DNA of 64,000 nt, taken from contig CACXCG010000032.1 of assembly GCA_902766125.1 (NCBI GenBank), positions 1 through 64,000 on the forward strand. The letters are read 5' to 3'. The DNA is from an uncultured Spirochaetaceae bacterium (GTDB lineage: Bacteria; Spirochaetota; Spirochaetia; Treponematales; Treponemataceae). Within the stretch, counting starts at the first letter, position 1. Each line of letters opens with the position of its first letter. Shown here piece after piece: positions 44,143 through 52,636 of this stretch. The position numbers were made by a program, and so were the translations under genes. The notes beneath the pieces are model-generated. The model worked only from the letters and a program-made list of their open reading frames with translations, had not been told where the DNA came from and ran no database searches.

Positions 44143-46667
44143 CAGTATAACTCCACATATGTTTTTCCTGTTCCGCCGTCCTCGGGAGGAGCAAACATAA
44201 AGTCACGGATTTCTGCTGCGTGCGAAAGATAGTCGTGCACTGCCTGCTGCAAAATGCCGTTTCCTTTTCCGTGAATGACAGAAAATTTTTTAAACGAATG
44301 AATCATGCATAAATCAATCTGATGTTCCAGCGCTTTAAGTGCCTGTTCACACCGCATGCCCATGAGCCGTAATTCAAATGCAGGTTTTTCATCCGAAAGT
44401 CCTGAATGATCTGCTGCTTCTATGATGATGTTTGCTGCGTTTGTCTGGTGAGAGACCGCCTGTTCCAAAAGCTGTAAGTCAGACTGCTTTACGGTCATCT
44501 TTACTGAACCAAACTGAACTGACCACATTCCTTTTTTTGTTTCTTCAACAAGCGTACCTTTTGCCCGCGATGTCAGAGACTGAACTGCCGCTCCCGGTCT
44601 GAAGGTGAGTGCCGCTGTTTCTTTTTTCTTTGTTTTTTCTTTTTGCGGAGGAACCGATGCCTGTGCCAGCGCTTCTGCATTCGAAAGTTTTTTCTTTGTC
44701 TTTTTGCTGGAAACTGATTTGTGTGTTCTTGCCTGCGAAAGTTTTATTCCGTTTGCAAGTACCTGCTGTTCCTGTTCCAGCTGAGCAATGACCGTTTCCT
44801 GCTTATTGACGTCTTCTGTAACCTCGTTTATGAAACTTCTGACTGCAAGTGTCTTTTCCCGGGTGATTTCACCTTCTCGTAATTCCCGTACTAAGTTTTC
44901 CAGTTTGCTTCTTGTTTCGCGTAAGAAAGCAAAACTCTGGCGGTTTTCTTCTTTGCTCAGTTCAAGCTGCATCTGCTTTAAGTCTGCTTCCCGTTCAAGT
45001 ACCGAAAGCTGTTTCTGTTCCAGTGCAGCAAGTGCTTCCTGCTGCTGTGCGGTAAGTGCATCCAGTTCTGCGTGTTTTTGCGAAAGATTTTTTATGAGCG
45101 TGCTGATATCTGCCTGGTCGCCTTCGATATATTTCTGTGCATTTTCAACAACGTTTGGTGGCAGTCCTGACTGTTTTGCTATGTCTAATGCGTGACTTTC
45201 TCCGGGAGTACCCATGACAAGACGGTAAGTGGGTTTCATGCTTTCACTGTCAAATTCAACACTTGCGTTAATGCACTGTTCCCGCGTAAATCCGTAGTGC
45301 TTGAGTATGCCGTGGTGCGTCGTTACTAAAATCAAAGCGCCTTTTTCTATAAGCGCATCAAGTGCTGCCATTGCAATTGCACCGCCTTCCTGTGGGTCGG
45401 TACCGCTTCCCAGTTCATCCAGCAGAATAAGTGAATGACTGTCTGCATGAGAAAGCATCTGTGCAAGATTTTTCATGTGGCCTGCAAACGTACTGAGCGA
45501 CTGGTCAATCGACTGTTCATCTCCAATGTCTGCAAACACAGAAGTAAAGAGGGGAAGCCGTGTTCCTTCTGCTGCCGGGACTGGAAATCCCGCCTGATTC
45601 ATCAGTGCAAAAAGAGCAGCTGTTTTTAGTGTTACTGTTTTTCCGCCTGTGTTGGGTCCGGTAATAATCAGTACCCGTTTCCCGCTCATAAACTGAACGT
45701 CTATGGGAACTGCACTTTTTCCTAAAAGCGGGTGCCGTGCCTGAATAAGTGCAAGCGGTGTATTGTCGTCACAGTCCTGTGCAAAAATTCCGTTTACGGT
45801 TGAACTCCATTTTGCTGCCGCATAGGTTTCATCCAGAAAGAGCATTAGTTCATGTGCGTTTTCAAAATCAGTTTTGTATTCTGAAAGCTGACCTGTTATT
45901 TCAATAAGAATTTTGTGAATCTCTGCCTGAAGCCGGTACTGTGCCTGAACCAGTTCGTTGTTTGCCCTGACCGCTTCTTCTGGTTCTATAAAGACTGTCT
46001 GTCCGCTGGTGCTTACTTCATGCACAATGCCCTTTATGTCGCCGCGCCTGTCCGAACGCAATGCAATCAGCTGTCGTCCTGACTTTAACGCCGGAACTTT
46101 TGACTGGAGTGAAGAGTTAAGCTGAGGATCTGATGTGTATTTTCTGATTGCCGCATCTATTTCGTGCTGAGCCTGTGCTATCTGTGACCGGATTTCCTGC
46201 AGCTGGGGAAGATCGCGTAATTGTCCGTCTTTATCAACAATGCTGAATATACGGTCCTGTGCATTCTGTAAATCGGGAATGTCAGTGCAAAGCTGTGCAA
46301 TTGTCGGAATGTCGAGCGAATCTTTTGCTTCTGAGACAGTTTTTTTTGCAACGGTACAGGCAGTACAGAACTGTCCCAGTGCATACAGCTGCTCAAGCGA
46401 AAATGCTGCTCCCTGTTTTCCGAGTGTCATGAATAACGGCTTTACGGTCGGGAAGAAAATAAGTGCATCTTTTCTGAGCGAAGAAAGATACACAACCCAT
46501 TCGCGTGAAACGGTTTTTTTTCGTGCAATCTCGTCTAAATCGCTGTCTGGTTCCCGTGACTGTATGCGTAAACGGCCTTCTTCTGTTTCTGCGCATTCAC
46601 TTACGCTGTTTCTGATGCGGTAAAAGGCAAGTTCTTCTGCAATGCGTCCTGAAAGAAATTCGTTCAT
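44142..46667 (-). CDS. mutS2: MutS2-family ATPase/endonuclease
   Basis: Product of 841 residues. MutS core with Walker A VLIITGPNTGGKTVTLKT (about 333-350), STFAGHMKNLAQML and LILLDELGSGTDPQEGGAIA; a long coiled coil (about 520-630); a KOW-like segment; and a C-terminal Smr domain with FELRLMGMRCEQALKAL and VIHGKGNGIL. MutS2 is now tied to rescue of collided ribosomes and to suppression of recombination. Two bases separate it from the upstream phosphatase gene. Confidence 0.93.
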   Translation of the reverse strand: MNEFLSGRIAEELAFYRIRNSVSECAETEEGRLRIQSREPDSDLDEIARKKTVSREWVVYLSSLRKDALIFFPTVKPLFMTLGKQGAAFSLEQLYALGQFCTACTVAKKTVSEAKDSLDIPTIAQLCTDIPDLQNAQDRIFSIVDKDGQLRDLPQLQEIRSQIAQAQHEIDAAIRKYTSDPQLNSSLQSKVPALKSGRQLIALRSDRRGDIKGIVHEVSTSGQTVFIEPEEAVRANNELVQAQYRLQAEIHKILIEITGQLSEYKTDFENAHELMLFLDETYAAAKWSSTVNGIFAQDCDDNTPLALIQARHPLLGKSAVPIDVQFMSGKRVLIITGPNTGGKTVTLKTAALFALMNQAGFPVPAAEGTRLPLFTSVFADIGDEQSIDQSLSTFAGHMKNLAQMLSHADSHSLILLDELGSGTDPQEGGAIAMAALDALIEKGALILVTTHHGILKHYGFTREQCINASVEFDSESMKPTYRLVMGTPGESHALDIAKQSGLPPNVVENAQKYIEGDQADISTLIKNLSQKHAELDALTAQQQEALAALEQKQLSVLEREADLKQMQLELSKEENRQSFAFLRETRSKLENLVRELREGEITREKTLAVRSFINEVTEDVNKQETVIAQLEQEQQVLANGIKLSQARTHKSVSSKKTKKKLSNAEALAQASVPPQKEKTKKKETAALTFRPGAAVQSLTSRAKGTLVEETKKGMWSVQFGSVKMTVKQSDLQLLEQAVSHQTNAANIIIEAADHSGLSDEKPAFELRLMGMRCEQALKALEHQIDLCMIHSFKKFSVIHGKGNGILQQAVHDYLSHAAEIRDFMFAPPEDGGTGKTYVELY

Positions 46668-46669
46668 GA

Positions 46670-47329
46670 TTACGGTAACACCTGAATCAACTGCTGCGGC
46701 GTATCAATCAGTATCTGAGCGTTGTGTGCAAGCAGAAACTCCCGCGGTCTGAATCCCCAGGTTACGCTGATGCAGGGAAGGCCTGCATTTGCGGCAGTCT
46801 GTATATCCACATCAGAGTCGCCCACGTAACAGCTTTGTGCGCTGGTAACTCCAAGTGCTTTCATGATGCTGAAGACTGCGTCTGGTGCAGGTTTTCTGCG
46901 GATTCCTTCGCTTTCTTTCTCTCCGACAGCTGCGTCTTCAGGCACATATTCTGCAAAAAAATGTTTTGCCAGTTTTTTTACTTCTGTATCAGGTTTGTTT
47001 GAAACAATGCCCATCAGAATATTCTGTTTTTTTAATTTGTCCATAAGCGGAATAATTCCTTCATACGGACCGGTTTTGTCAAGTGAATGCTGTGCGTACA
47101 TTTCTTCTGCGGTTTTATAAATGTCTTCAAACTGAGGATGTGCACTACCTCCGGGAACAATGCGTTCAACCAGTTTCTTAAAACCGTTCCCTACTGCAAG
47201 CCTGATCTGTTCAAGGGTTTTCTGTTCAAGACCAAACTGCGCAAGGGCACGGTTGCAGCCGTCGGTAATGTCTTCGAGTGTGTTAAGGAGTGTTCCGTCT
47301 AAATCAAAAAGCACTGCACGAGTATTCAT
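46670..47329 (-). CDS. Phosphoglycolate phosphatase-like HAD hydrolase
   Basis: Product of 219 residues. AVLFDLDGTLLNTLEDI (motif I, about 5-21), GIVSNKPD (motif II), RRKPAPDAV (motif III), CYVGDSDVDIQTAANAGLPCISVTWGFR (motif IV and the Gph-type GFR). It is a close fit to Gph, which removes 2-phosphoglycolate made by DNA repair; other phosphate esters are possible. Its ATG coincides with the predicted transcription start and has no ribosome site. Confidence 0.83.
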   Translation of the reverse strand: MNTRAVLFDLDGTLLNTLEDITDGCNRALAQFGLEQKTLEQIRLAVGNGFKKLVERIVPGGSAHPQFEDIYKTAEEMYAQHSLDKTGPYEGIIPLMDKLKKQNILMGIVSNKPDTEVKKLAKHFFAEYVPEDAAVGEKESEGIRRKPAPDAVFSIMKALGVTSAQSCYVGDSDVDIQTAANAGLPCISVTWGFRPREFLLAHNAQILIDTPQQLIQVLP

Positions 47330-47335
47330 GCGCTT

Positions 47336-47364
47336 ACTATACTGAAAAACGCTGCTTTGTGCAA
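47336..47364 (-). promoter_or_regulatory. Predicted leaderless promoter of the phosphatase-mutS2-tcdA operon
   Basis: Minus strand TTGCAC (47364-47359), 17-base spacer, TATAGT (47341-47336), then six bases to the ATG at 47329, giving +1 on the A of ATG. Confidence 0.5.
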
Positions 47365-47365
47365 T

Positions 47366-47872
47366 TTATTCGTAAATGCGGTAGGGCTTTGTATAAATGT
47401 AGTATTTGGGTGCACGATAGTCTATGTGCCATCCGCCGGTATAAAATCCGTTTTCGTTTGCAACGGGACTTACAAAGATTGCTTTAAGCTGTTTGTCTTC
47501 CGTGTTGTAAATGTAAGTGTTTGACGTCCATTCCTGTCCGGTGTGCGGTAAAGAAGTGTCGTATGCATTCTGCCGGTCAAGCGGAGTGTAAAACGTCAGT
47601 CTGTAGGTTCCGGGGTTAAAGAAAATGTGCATAATCATTCCGCCGGAAAGGTAGGGCTGTTTTTCGTATGTGTGTATGGTTTTAAAGGTGTCGTACCAGG
47701 AATACCACACATTTGCTGCAGTTTGCGTAACGTCGTTTCCTTCCATGTCTTCAATTTTCAGGTAGCAGCGAATGTCGTTTATGCCGCCTGAGTTTGTCGG
47801 ACGGTAAATCATGAGGGCGTGGACATTGCTTATGCAGAAACACAGAAAAAGACATAAAAACAGGCGTTTCAT
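47366..47872 (-). CDS. Secreted protein of unknown function
   Basis: Product of 168 residues with a signal peptide (MKRLFLCLFLCFCISNVHA, cleavage near residue 19) and a mature part rich in Tyr, Thr and Asn, probably beta-sandwich: GTYRLTFYTPLDRQN and KQLKAIFVSPVANENGFYTGGWHIDYR. It could be a periplasmic or surface protein. No family recognised. It diverges from the Cas2-like gene. Confidence 0.7.
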   Translation of the reverse strand: MKRLFLCLFLCFCISNVHALMIYRPTNSGGINDIRCYLKIEDMEGNDVTQTAANVWYSWYDTFKTIHTYEKQPYLSGGMIMHIFFNPGTYRLTFYTPLDRQNAYDTSLPHTGQEWTSNTYIYNTEDKQLKAIFVSPVANENGFYTGGWHIDYRAPKYYIYTKPYRIYE

Positions 47873-47905
47873 GCTTTTTTTATCGGAATTATGCGAAAAA
47901 AACTT

Positions 47906-47941
47906 TTGTCATTTGACAATCCTTTTTGTTTAGTTTATTCT
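47906..47941 (+). promoter_or_regulatory. Promoter of the Cas2-like/prfB operon with palindrome over the -35
   Basis: TTGACA (47913-47918, perfect), 17-base spacer, TATTCT (47936-47941); predicted start at 47948, one base before ATG 47949. The palindrome TTGTCA-TT-TGACAA (47906-47919) covers the -35. Confidence 0.55.
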
Positions 47942-47948
47942 ATAAAAT

Positions 47949-48236
47949 ATGTTTGTTTCCGTAGTATTGGATCCGGGCGGAGTGGAGAGCGCCAATGCTT
48001 TGGTAACAGTGCTTGCTGAATCTGGTTTCAAGAAAGTTCAGCGTGCCTGTTGGGAAAGTGTGGATGTTACAGAAGCCAGGCTGTCGGAGCTGAAAAAGAA
48101 CATTGATCGCGTTACTGATTATTATGATACAGTACGTCTGTACCAGTTTCCTGTCGAGGGAATGTTTGTCATAACTGAATTGAAGCAGAAGCGGTGGAAG
48201 CGTTGCCGTATGAAAGGTAATGCTCAAAGGGGGTAA
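47949..48236 (+). CDS. Orphan Cas2-like small protein
   Basis: Product of 95 residues with the order of elements expected for a Cas2/VapD-type ferredoxin fold: strand MFVSVVLD with Asp at residue 8, helix ANALVTVLAESGF, strand KKVQRACWES, helix ARLSELKKNIDRVTDYY, strand DTVRLYQFP, strand MFVITEL, then a basic tail. No cas1, other cas gene or repeat array is in the window, so it is not part of a visible CRISPR system. It could equally be a distinct family of this fold. It is followed by prfB after two bases; co-transcription suggests an RNA- or translation-linked role. Confidence 0.55.
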   Translation: MFVSVVLDPGGVESANALVTVLAESGFKKVQRACWESVDVTEARLSELKKNIDRVTDYYDTVRLYQFPVEGMFVITELKQKRWKRCRMKGNAQRG

Positions 48237-48238
48237 TG

Positions 48239-49382
48239 ATGCTTGAGGATTTAAAAGAACCCATTTCTGAGTTGAAAGAAAATATCATGGATGTCTGGGG
48301 GCGTCTTTGACCCGGACGATATTGCAAAAAAAATAGCCGAAAAAGAAGCGTTAACTACAGCTCCTGGTTTTTGGGATGATAATGCCAAAGCCAGTAAAGT
48401 CATGAACGACATCAAACTCTTAAAAGGCCGTATTGAACCGTGGCGTGACCTGCAGACTCAGGTTGCCGACATGGAAACGCTGTATGAGTTAGGCATTGAA
48501 GAAAACGATCAGAGTGTAGAAAAAGAACTTCGCGAACTGTACGAAAAAGCAAATGCAGAATATGAACATCAGAGTATTCTGAACCTGCTTTCAGATGAAG
48601 TTGATAAAAACGACTGTTTCCTTTCGGTGCATGCAGGTGCCGGTGGAACAGAAGCCTGTGACTGGGCCTTTATGCTGAGCCGTATGTATCAGCGGTGGGC
48701 AGAACGGCACGGCTACAAAGTCGATGTACTTGCCGAAGAAGAAGCAGAAGGCGGTCTTAAATCAATTAACATGCGTATTTCGGGCGACTACGTGTATGGC
48801 TATACCAAAGGCGAAGCAGGTGTTCACCGTCTGGTAAGAATCAGTCCGTTTGACGCAAATGCACGCCGTCACACTTCTTTTGCAAGTGTGTATGTCTTTC
48901 CCGTACTTGATGACAGCATCGAAGTTAAGATAGATCCCAAGGACTTACGCGTAGATACCTTCCGTGCAGGCGGTAAGGGCGGTCAGCATGTTAACAAAAC
49001 AGACTCTGCAGTACGCTTTACGCATATTCCGACCGGTATTGTCGTTCAGTGTGAAAGTGAACGCAGCCAGCTGATGAACCGTGCTACGGCAATGAGTGAA
49101 TTGCGCTCCCGCCTGTACGAGTACTACAAAGCAGAAAAAGAAAAAGAAAACATGAAGTTTGCTTCTGAAAAGAAAGACATTTCTTTTGGAAGTCAGATAC
49201 GCAGCTATGTGTTTCAGCCGTACACCATGGTAAAAGACCATCGCACTAAGTTTTCTGTCGGAAATATTCAGGGTGTTATGGACGGCGACATAGATGATTT
49301 TCTTGACTCATTCCTTGCCGCTAAGTGGAAGGGGCTTCCGCTTGATTCTTCTGATGACGATATGGGAAGCGACGAGGTCTAG
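48239..49382 (+). CDS. prfB: Peptide chain release factor 2, programmed +1 frameshift
   Basis: Translation starts at ATG 48239 (AGGGGG site five bases upstream), reads 23 codons to CTT at 48305-48307, meets TGA at 48308-48310, and must slip +1 to continue at GAC 48309. The CTT TGA C site with a GGGGG stretch three bases upstream is the classic RF2 autoregulatory frameshift. The product has about 380 residues, with RISPFDANARRHTSF (stop-codon reading SPF) and GGKGGQHVNKTDS (GGQ at 247-249). The other frame is open from 48291 to 49382, so the gene is intact. Confidence 0.93.
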
Positions 49383-49384
49383 CC

Positions 49385-50911
49385 ATGCGTCTGAGGTTTT
49401 GTGTCCTGAGCTGCGTGACATTCCTTGTGTGCCAGTTTGCAGTGTCCGCTTCTGACTGGACGCTTGCCGCAGAACAATTTAACTTTGTACAGGTGCGCGA
49501 AATCTCAGCCTCGGAACAAAAGGCTGCATCGGAACTTCCGCTTTTGATTTTGGAACAGATTTCTGAAAATTTAGTCCGTACTCCTTCACAAAGAGAACTG
49601 GAAGACAGAACGCTTGCGTCTCTCCATTCAGAACGCATTTCTTTATTTCTTCAGCTGTCTGCAGCAATTCAGGAACGGGATGCTGTTGTCTTAAGCGGTG
49701 CAACAGGATTTACCTTAGAGTATAAACTGAATGCAGCCCAGAAAAAAATCGACGGTATAGAAAAAAAACTCGAACAGAATCTTAGTAAAACGCAGGAACT
49801 TAGTTCTGTATCATCTTCATCAGCGGGAACAAAAAAAGAAACGGTACGGTTAAGGGAAACGCTCTTTGCGGTTCCTCAGAACGTGCAGGGTTTAGCTCCT
49901 CAAAGTCAGTCATATCAGAATGCAGTCAGTAAAGCCGGCATAAACGGCCTGATTAGTGCAGATATCCGTGTGTACGGCAACTATGCTTCTGTTACCGCAA
50001 TGCTTACGGTGTTTCCCGGAGCAACGGTTGCAGGAACTGTAACAGAAGTCGGTTCGCTTTCAGATATTGTAACGCTTGCAGAACGTCTAGCAGAATCTCT
50101 TGTGCCCTATGTAACAAACAGTCTTCCGGTTGAACTTCATTTTCAAATTGCACCTGCAGAATGCATACCTGATACGCGCATCACTATTGACGGAATCATG
50201 CTTGACCCGGGCGATAAAGAACAGCTGGTTAATGCGGGAACTCATGTGGTTGAAGTGTCCTGTGACGGATATCTTACCAAGCGCTTTACGTATTCGTTTT
50301 CAGATGCTCAGTCGTATGACATAAGCGTTCAGCTTTTACCGCAGCGGGAAATAGAAGTAGATCTTTCGCTAAAAAATGTACTTCTGTCACCGGGACAGCC
50401 TGTTGCGTTTTATACATCAGATCTATTGCAGCGCAAGTCAGAAGACGGAACGGTTCACCTTACGCTTGGCGGACAGAACTCTCTGGGACAGATTGCATTG
50501 TTGAATGAAGACGGATCTGTTTCAGACCAGACTGCTTTTTTTATCATACCGGAAAAGGTTCAGGTTGCGGGAAGTTCTCTTTTGCTTAACACAAAAACTT
50601 CAGATGCTGCATCCCTGATAGATAAACGGCGTATCTGGACATACCGTGCGTATACTGCGCTCATTGTGTCCCTTCCGTTTACCTTTGTGTGCTGGGGAAA
50701 TTATGACTCTGCAAAGAATGCATATCTGGCGGGTTCCCTTTCGTCGCCTGATCCGGTGTATGCGTGGAATGTTGCAACGTATGTGTCGCTTGGCGTAAGT
50801 GCGGCGTGTACGGTGTTTTTTATAATTGAGCTGGTGCGCTATCTGCATGCTGCTGATTCTGTTATTCCTGCAGAAGTACAGATGTCGTCATCTGCTCAGG
50901 GAGGTTCGTGA
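49385..50911 (+). CDS. Secreted PEGA-like membrane protein, unknown
   Basis: Product of 508 residues. Signal peptide MRLRFCVLSCVTFLVCQFAVSA; a helical region (about 95-140, NAAQKKIDGIEKKLEQ); a PEGA-type domain about 255-315 (ITIDGIMLDPGDKEQLVNAG, HVVEVSCDGYLTKRFTY); and two C-terminal membrane helices (ALIVSLPFTFVCWG; YVSLGVSAACTVFFIIELV). PEGA domains bind or anchor surface structures. It begins three bases after prfB and ends adjacent to ftsY. Function unknown. Confidence 0.72.
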   Translation: MRLRFCVLSCVTFLVCQFAVSASDWTLAAEQFNFVQVREISASEQKAASELPLLILEQISENLVRTPSQRELEDRTLASLHSERISLFLQLSAAIQERDAVVLSGATGFTLEYKLNAAQKKIDGIEKKLEQNLSKTQELSSVSSSSAGTKKETVRLRETLFAVPQNVQGLAPQSQSYQNAVSKAGINGLISADIRVYGNYASVTAMLTVFPGATVAGTVTEVGSLSDIVTLAERLAESLVPYVTNSLPVELHFQIAPAECIPDTRITIDGIMLDPGDKEQLVNAGTHVVEVSCDGYLTKRFTYSFSDAQSYDISVQLLPQREIEVDLSLKNVLLSPGQPVAFYTSDLLQRKSEDGTVHLTLGGQNSLGQIALLNEDGSVSDQTAFFIIPEKVQVAGSSLLLNTKTSDAASLIDKRRIWTYRAYTALIVSLPFTFVCWGNYDSAKNAYLAGSLSSPDPVYAWNVATYVSLGVSAACTVFFIIELVRYLHAADSVIPAEVQMSSSAQGGS

Positions 50912-51775
50912 ATGTCTTTTGCTCAGAAATTAAAGTCGCTGTTTGGAATGCACAGTGCAGAAGATGATGATTTTTTTGATGATCTTGCCGATGCGCTTGT
51001 TGAAGGCGATGTAGGTGCAAAGCTTTCTTTTGAAATTGTAGAACAGCTCCAGAAAGCCTGTAAGGAAAAGAAACTGCACGGACAGGAAGCAATCAGTCAG
51101 GAACTTAAGGCTATGCTTTCCGGCTGTGTGCAGAAAGCAGAACTTCCTGTTCAGGAAGGAAAAACGAATGTGTTCCTTGTGCTTGGAGTAAACGGAGTAG
51201 GAAAGACTACCAGTGTTGCAAAAATGGCAAAACGTTTTTCTGATGAAGGAAAATCAGTCATTATGGCTGCAAGCGATACCTTCCGTGCTGCTGCAGTAGA
51301 TCAGATAAGTATGCATGGAGAACGTCTGGGAATCCGCGTGGTAAAACATCAGATGGGAAGTGATCCTGCTGCGGTTGTGTTTGATGCCTGTGCAGCCTGT
51401 GAGTCTCACGGCGGAGGACTTGTGCTTGCTGATACCGCAGGCCGTCTGCATAACAAAGAAAACCTGGTGAATGAACTAAAAAAAATAGACCGTATTGCTC
51501 AGAGTAAAGCAAGTGAAGGCTGCTATAAAAAAATTCTTGTAGTTGATGCAACTACCGGACAGAATGCAGTCCGTCAGGCAGAAGTCTTTCATGAAGCCGT
51601 TGGTGTGGATGCGGTTGTGCTTACCAAATATGATTCAACTGCTAAGGGCGGAGAGTTAATCACCATAGGAAAACAGCTGGGGATTCCCGTTGCCTTTGTG
51701 TGTACCGGAGAACAGTATGCAGATATTGCACCGTTTGATCCGGATGCATATCTTACAGAGTTCCTGGGGCTGTAG
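50912..51775 (+). CDS. ftsY: Signal recognition particle receptor FtsY
   Basis: Product of 287 residues, N and G domains only, lacking the acidic A domain of E. coli. GTPase motifs: LGVNGVGKTTSVAKMA (about 92), MAASDTFRAAAVDQ, VLADTAGRLHNKENLV, VLTKYDSTAKGG. It docks ribosome-SRP complexes at the membrane. No gap to either neighbour gene. Confidence 0.95.
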   Translation: MSFAQKLKSLFGMHSAEDDDFFDDLADALVEGDVGAKLSFEIVEQLQKACKEKKLHGQEAISQELKAMLSGCVQKAELPVQEGKTNVFLVLGVNGVGKTTSVAKMAKRFSDEGKSVIMAASDTFRAAAVDQISMHGERLGIRVVKHQMGSDPAAVVFDACAACESHGGGLVLADTAGRLHNKENLVNELKKIDRIAQSKASEGCYKKILVVDATTGQNAVRQAEVFHEAVGVDAVVLTKYDSTAKGGELITIGKQLGIPVAFVCTGEQYADIAPFDPDAYLTEFLGL

Positions 51776-52636
51776 ATGATTTTCGCTCTGGTTTCGTTAA
51801 GTCTGTATCTTCTGTTTCCTCAGATTGATGAAGCCCAGGTGCGTTTTGAACAGGCTCTGATAAAACCAGCATTGACTGATGCGCAGAAATTTGTAGAAAA
51901 ACAAAAACTGCTTTCGCTCATTTCCGGACTTTCAGATTTTTTTGACACTAATGAAGACGGATTTGCTGACATACTTGATGAACCTGTTTCTGAGCGACTG
52001 TATGTTGATTCTCTTTCGAGGCTGTCCCTTTTGCAGCACGGAGATGAACAGCTTGCTTTAACACCGCTTCCTGACGGTACGTTTGAATCGGTGACGGTTA
52101 ACACTGATGAAGTGGTACGGCGTGCTTTTGATACCGCAAAACGGCTTTCAGAAGAAGTCGTGTGGAATAATGCTTCAAATGCTTCCGACATGCACCTGCT
52201 TAGAAAAAACAAGTGGCAGTATTTTGAAAGTACCAGTCAGCTTGAATCGCTTACGTATGCCTCTGACGGTTCTGTTGCATCCCGAACGGTTACCACATTT
52301 GACCGTAACGGTAATACGGTCTTTTTGCAGAAGACAGTCGGTATTGTGGTGACTTACCGTGTCCGGTTTTCGTATGACGGTCAGAACCGGCTTACTGCAC
52401 AGGAAGAAACCGTAAGTGACGGAAAGCAGACACAGATGCTGCGTTATGAATATACGCATACTTCTCGTTCTTCTGCTCCAGACATGGCATTTTACGAAGA
52501 CGGTCAGCTGCGTATTACCGAAGTGCATGAGTCGAATACGCGCGTTGTGCAGACTATATACTTTGATGACGTGCATAAAATTGTTGCTGTTTACGAAGAC
52601 AATATAAAAGTGGAGGAACATCTGCTTGAAGACTGA
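51776..52636 (+). CDS. Membrane-anchored protein of unknown function
   Basis: Product of 286 residues. A short hydrophobic N-terminus (MIFALVSLSLYLLFP) could be a signal anchor. DTNEDGFADILDE (about 58-70) looks like a calcium-binding or dockerin-type loop. The C-terminal half (VASRTVTTFDRNGNTVFLQKTVG; RVRFSYDGQNRLTAQEETV) resembles YD/RHS-type beta repeats. No family recognised. It starts directly after ftsY and overlaps lolC. Confidence 0.68.
   Translation: MIFALVSLSLYLLFPQIDEAQVRFEQALIKPALTDAQKFVEKQKLLSLISGLSDFFDTNEDGFADILDEPVSERLYVDSLSRLSLLQHGDEQLALTPLPDGTFESVTVNTDEVVRRAFDTAKRLSEEVVWNNASNASDMHLLRKNKWQYFESTSQLESLTYASDGSVASRTVTTFDRNGNTVFLQKTVGIVVTYRVRFSYDGQNRLTAQEETVSDGKQTQMLRYEYTHTSRSSAPDMAFYEDGQLRITEVHESNTRVVQTIYFDDVHKIVAVYEDNIKVEEHLLED

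Noticed and set aside
47949-48236. A CRISPR-Cas locus around the Cas2-like gene
   Set aside because: No cas1, effector gene or regularly spaced repeat array is present in the window.
48291-49382. prfB as a 5'-truncated or frameshifted pseudogene
   Set aside because: The break coincides exactly with the CTT TGA C programmed frameshift site and both frames are conserved in type, so the gene is intact.
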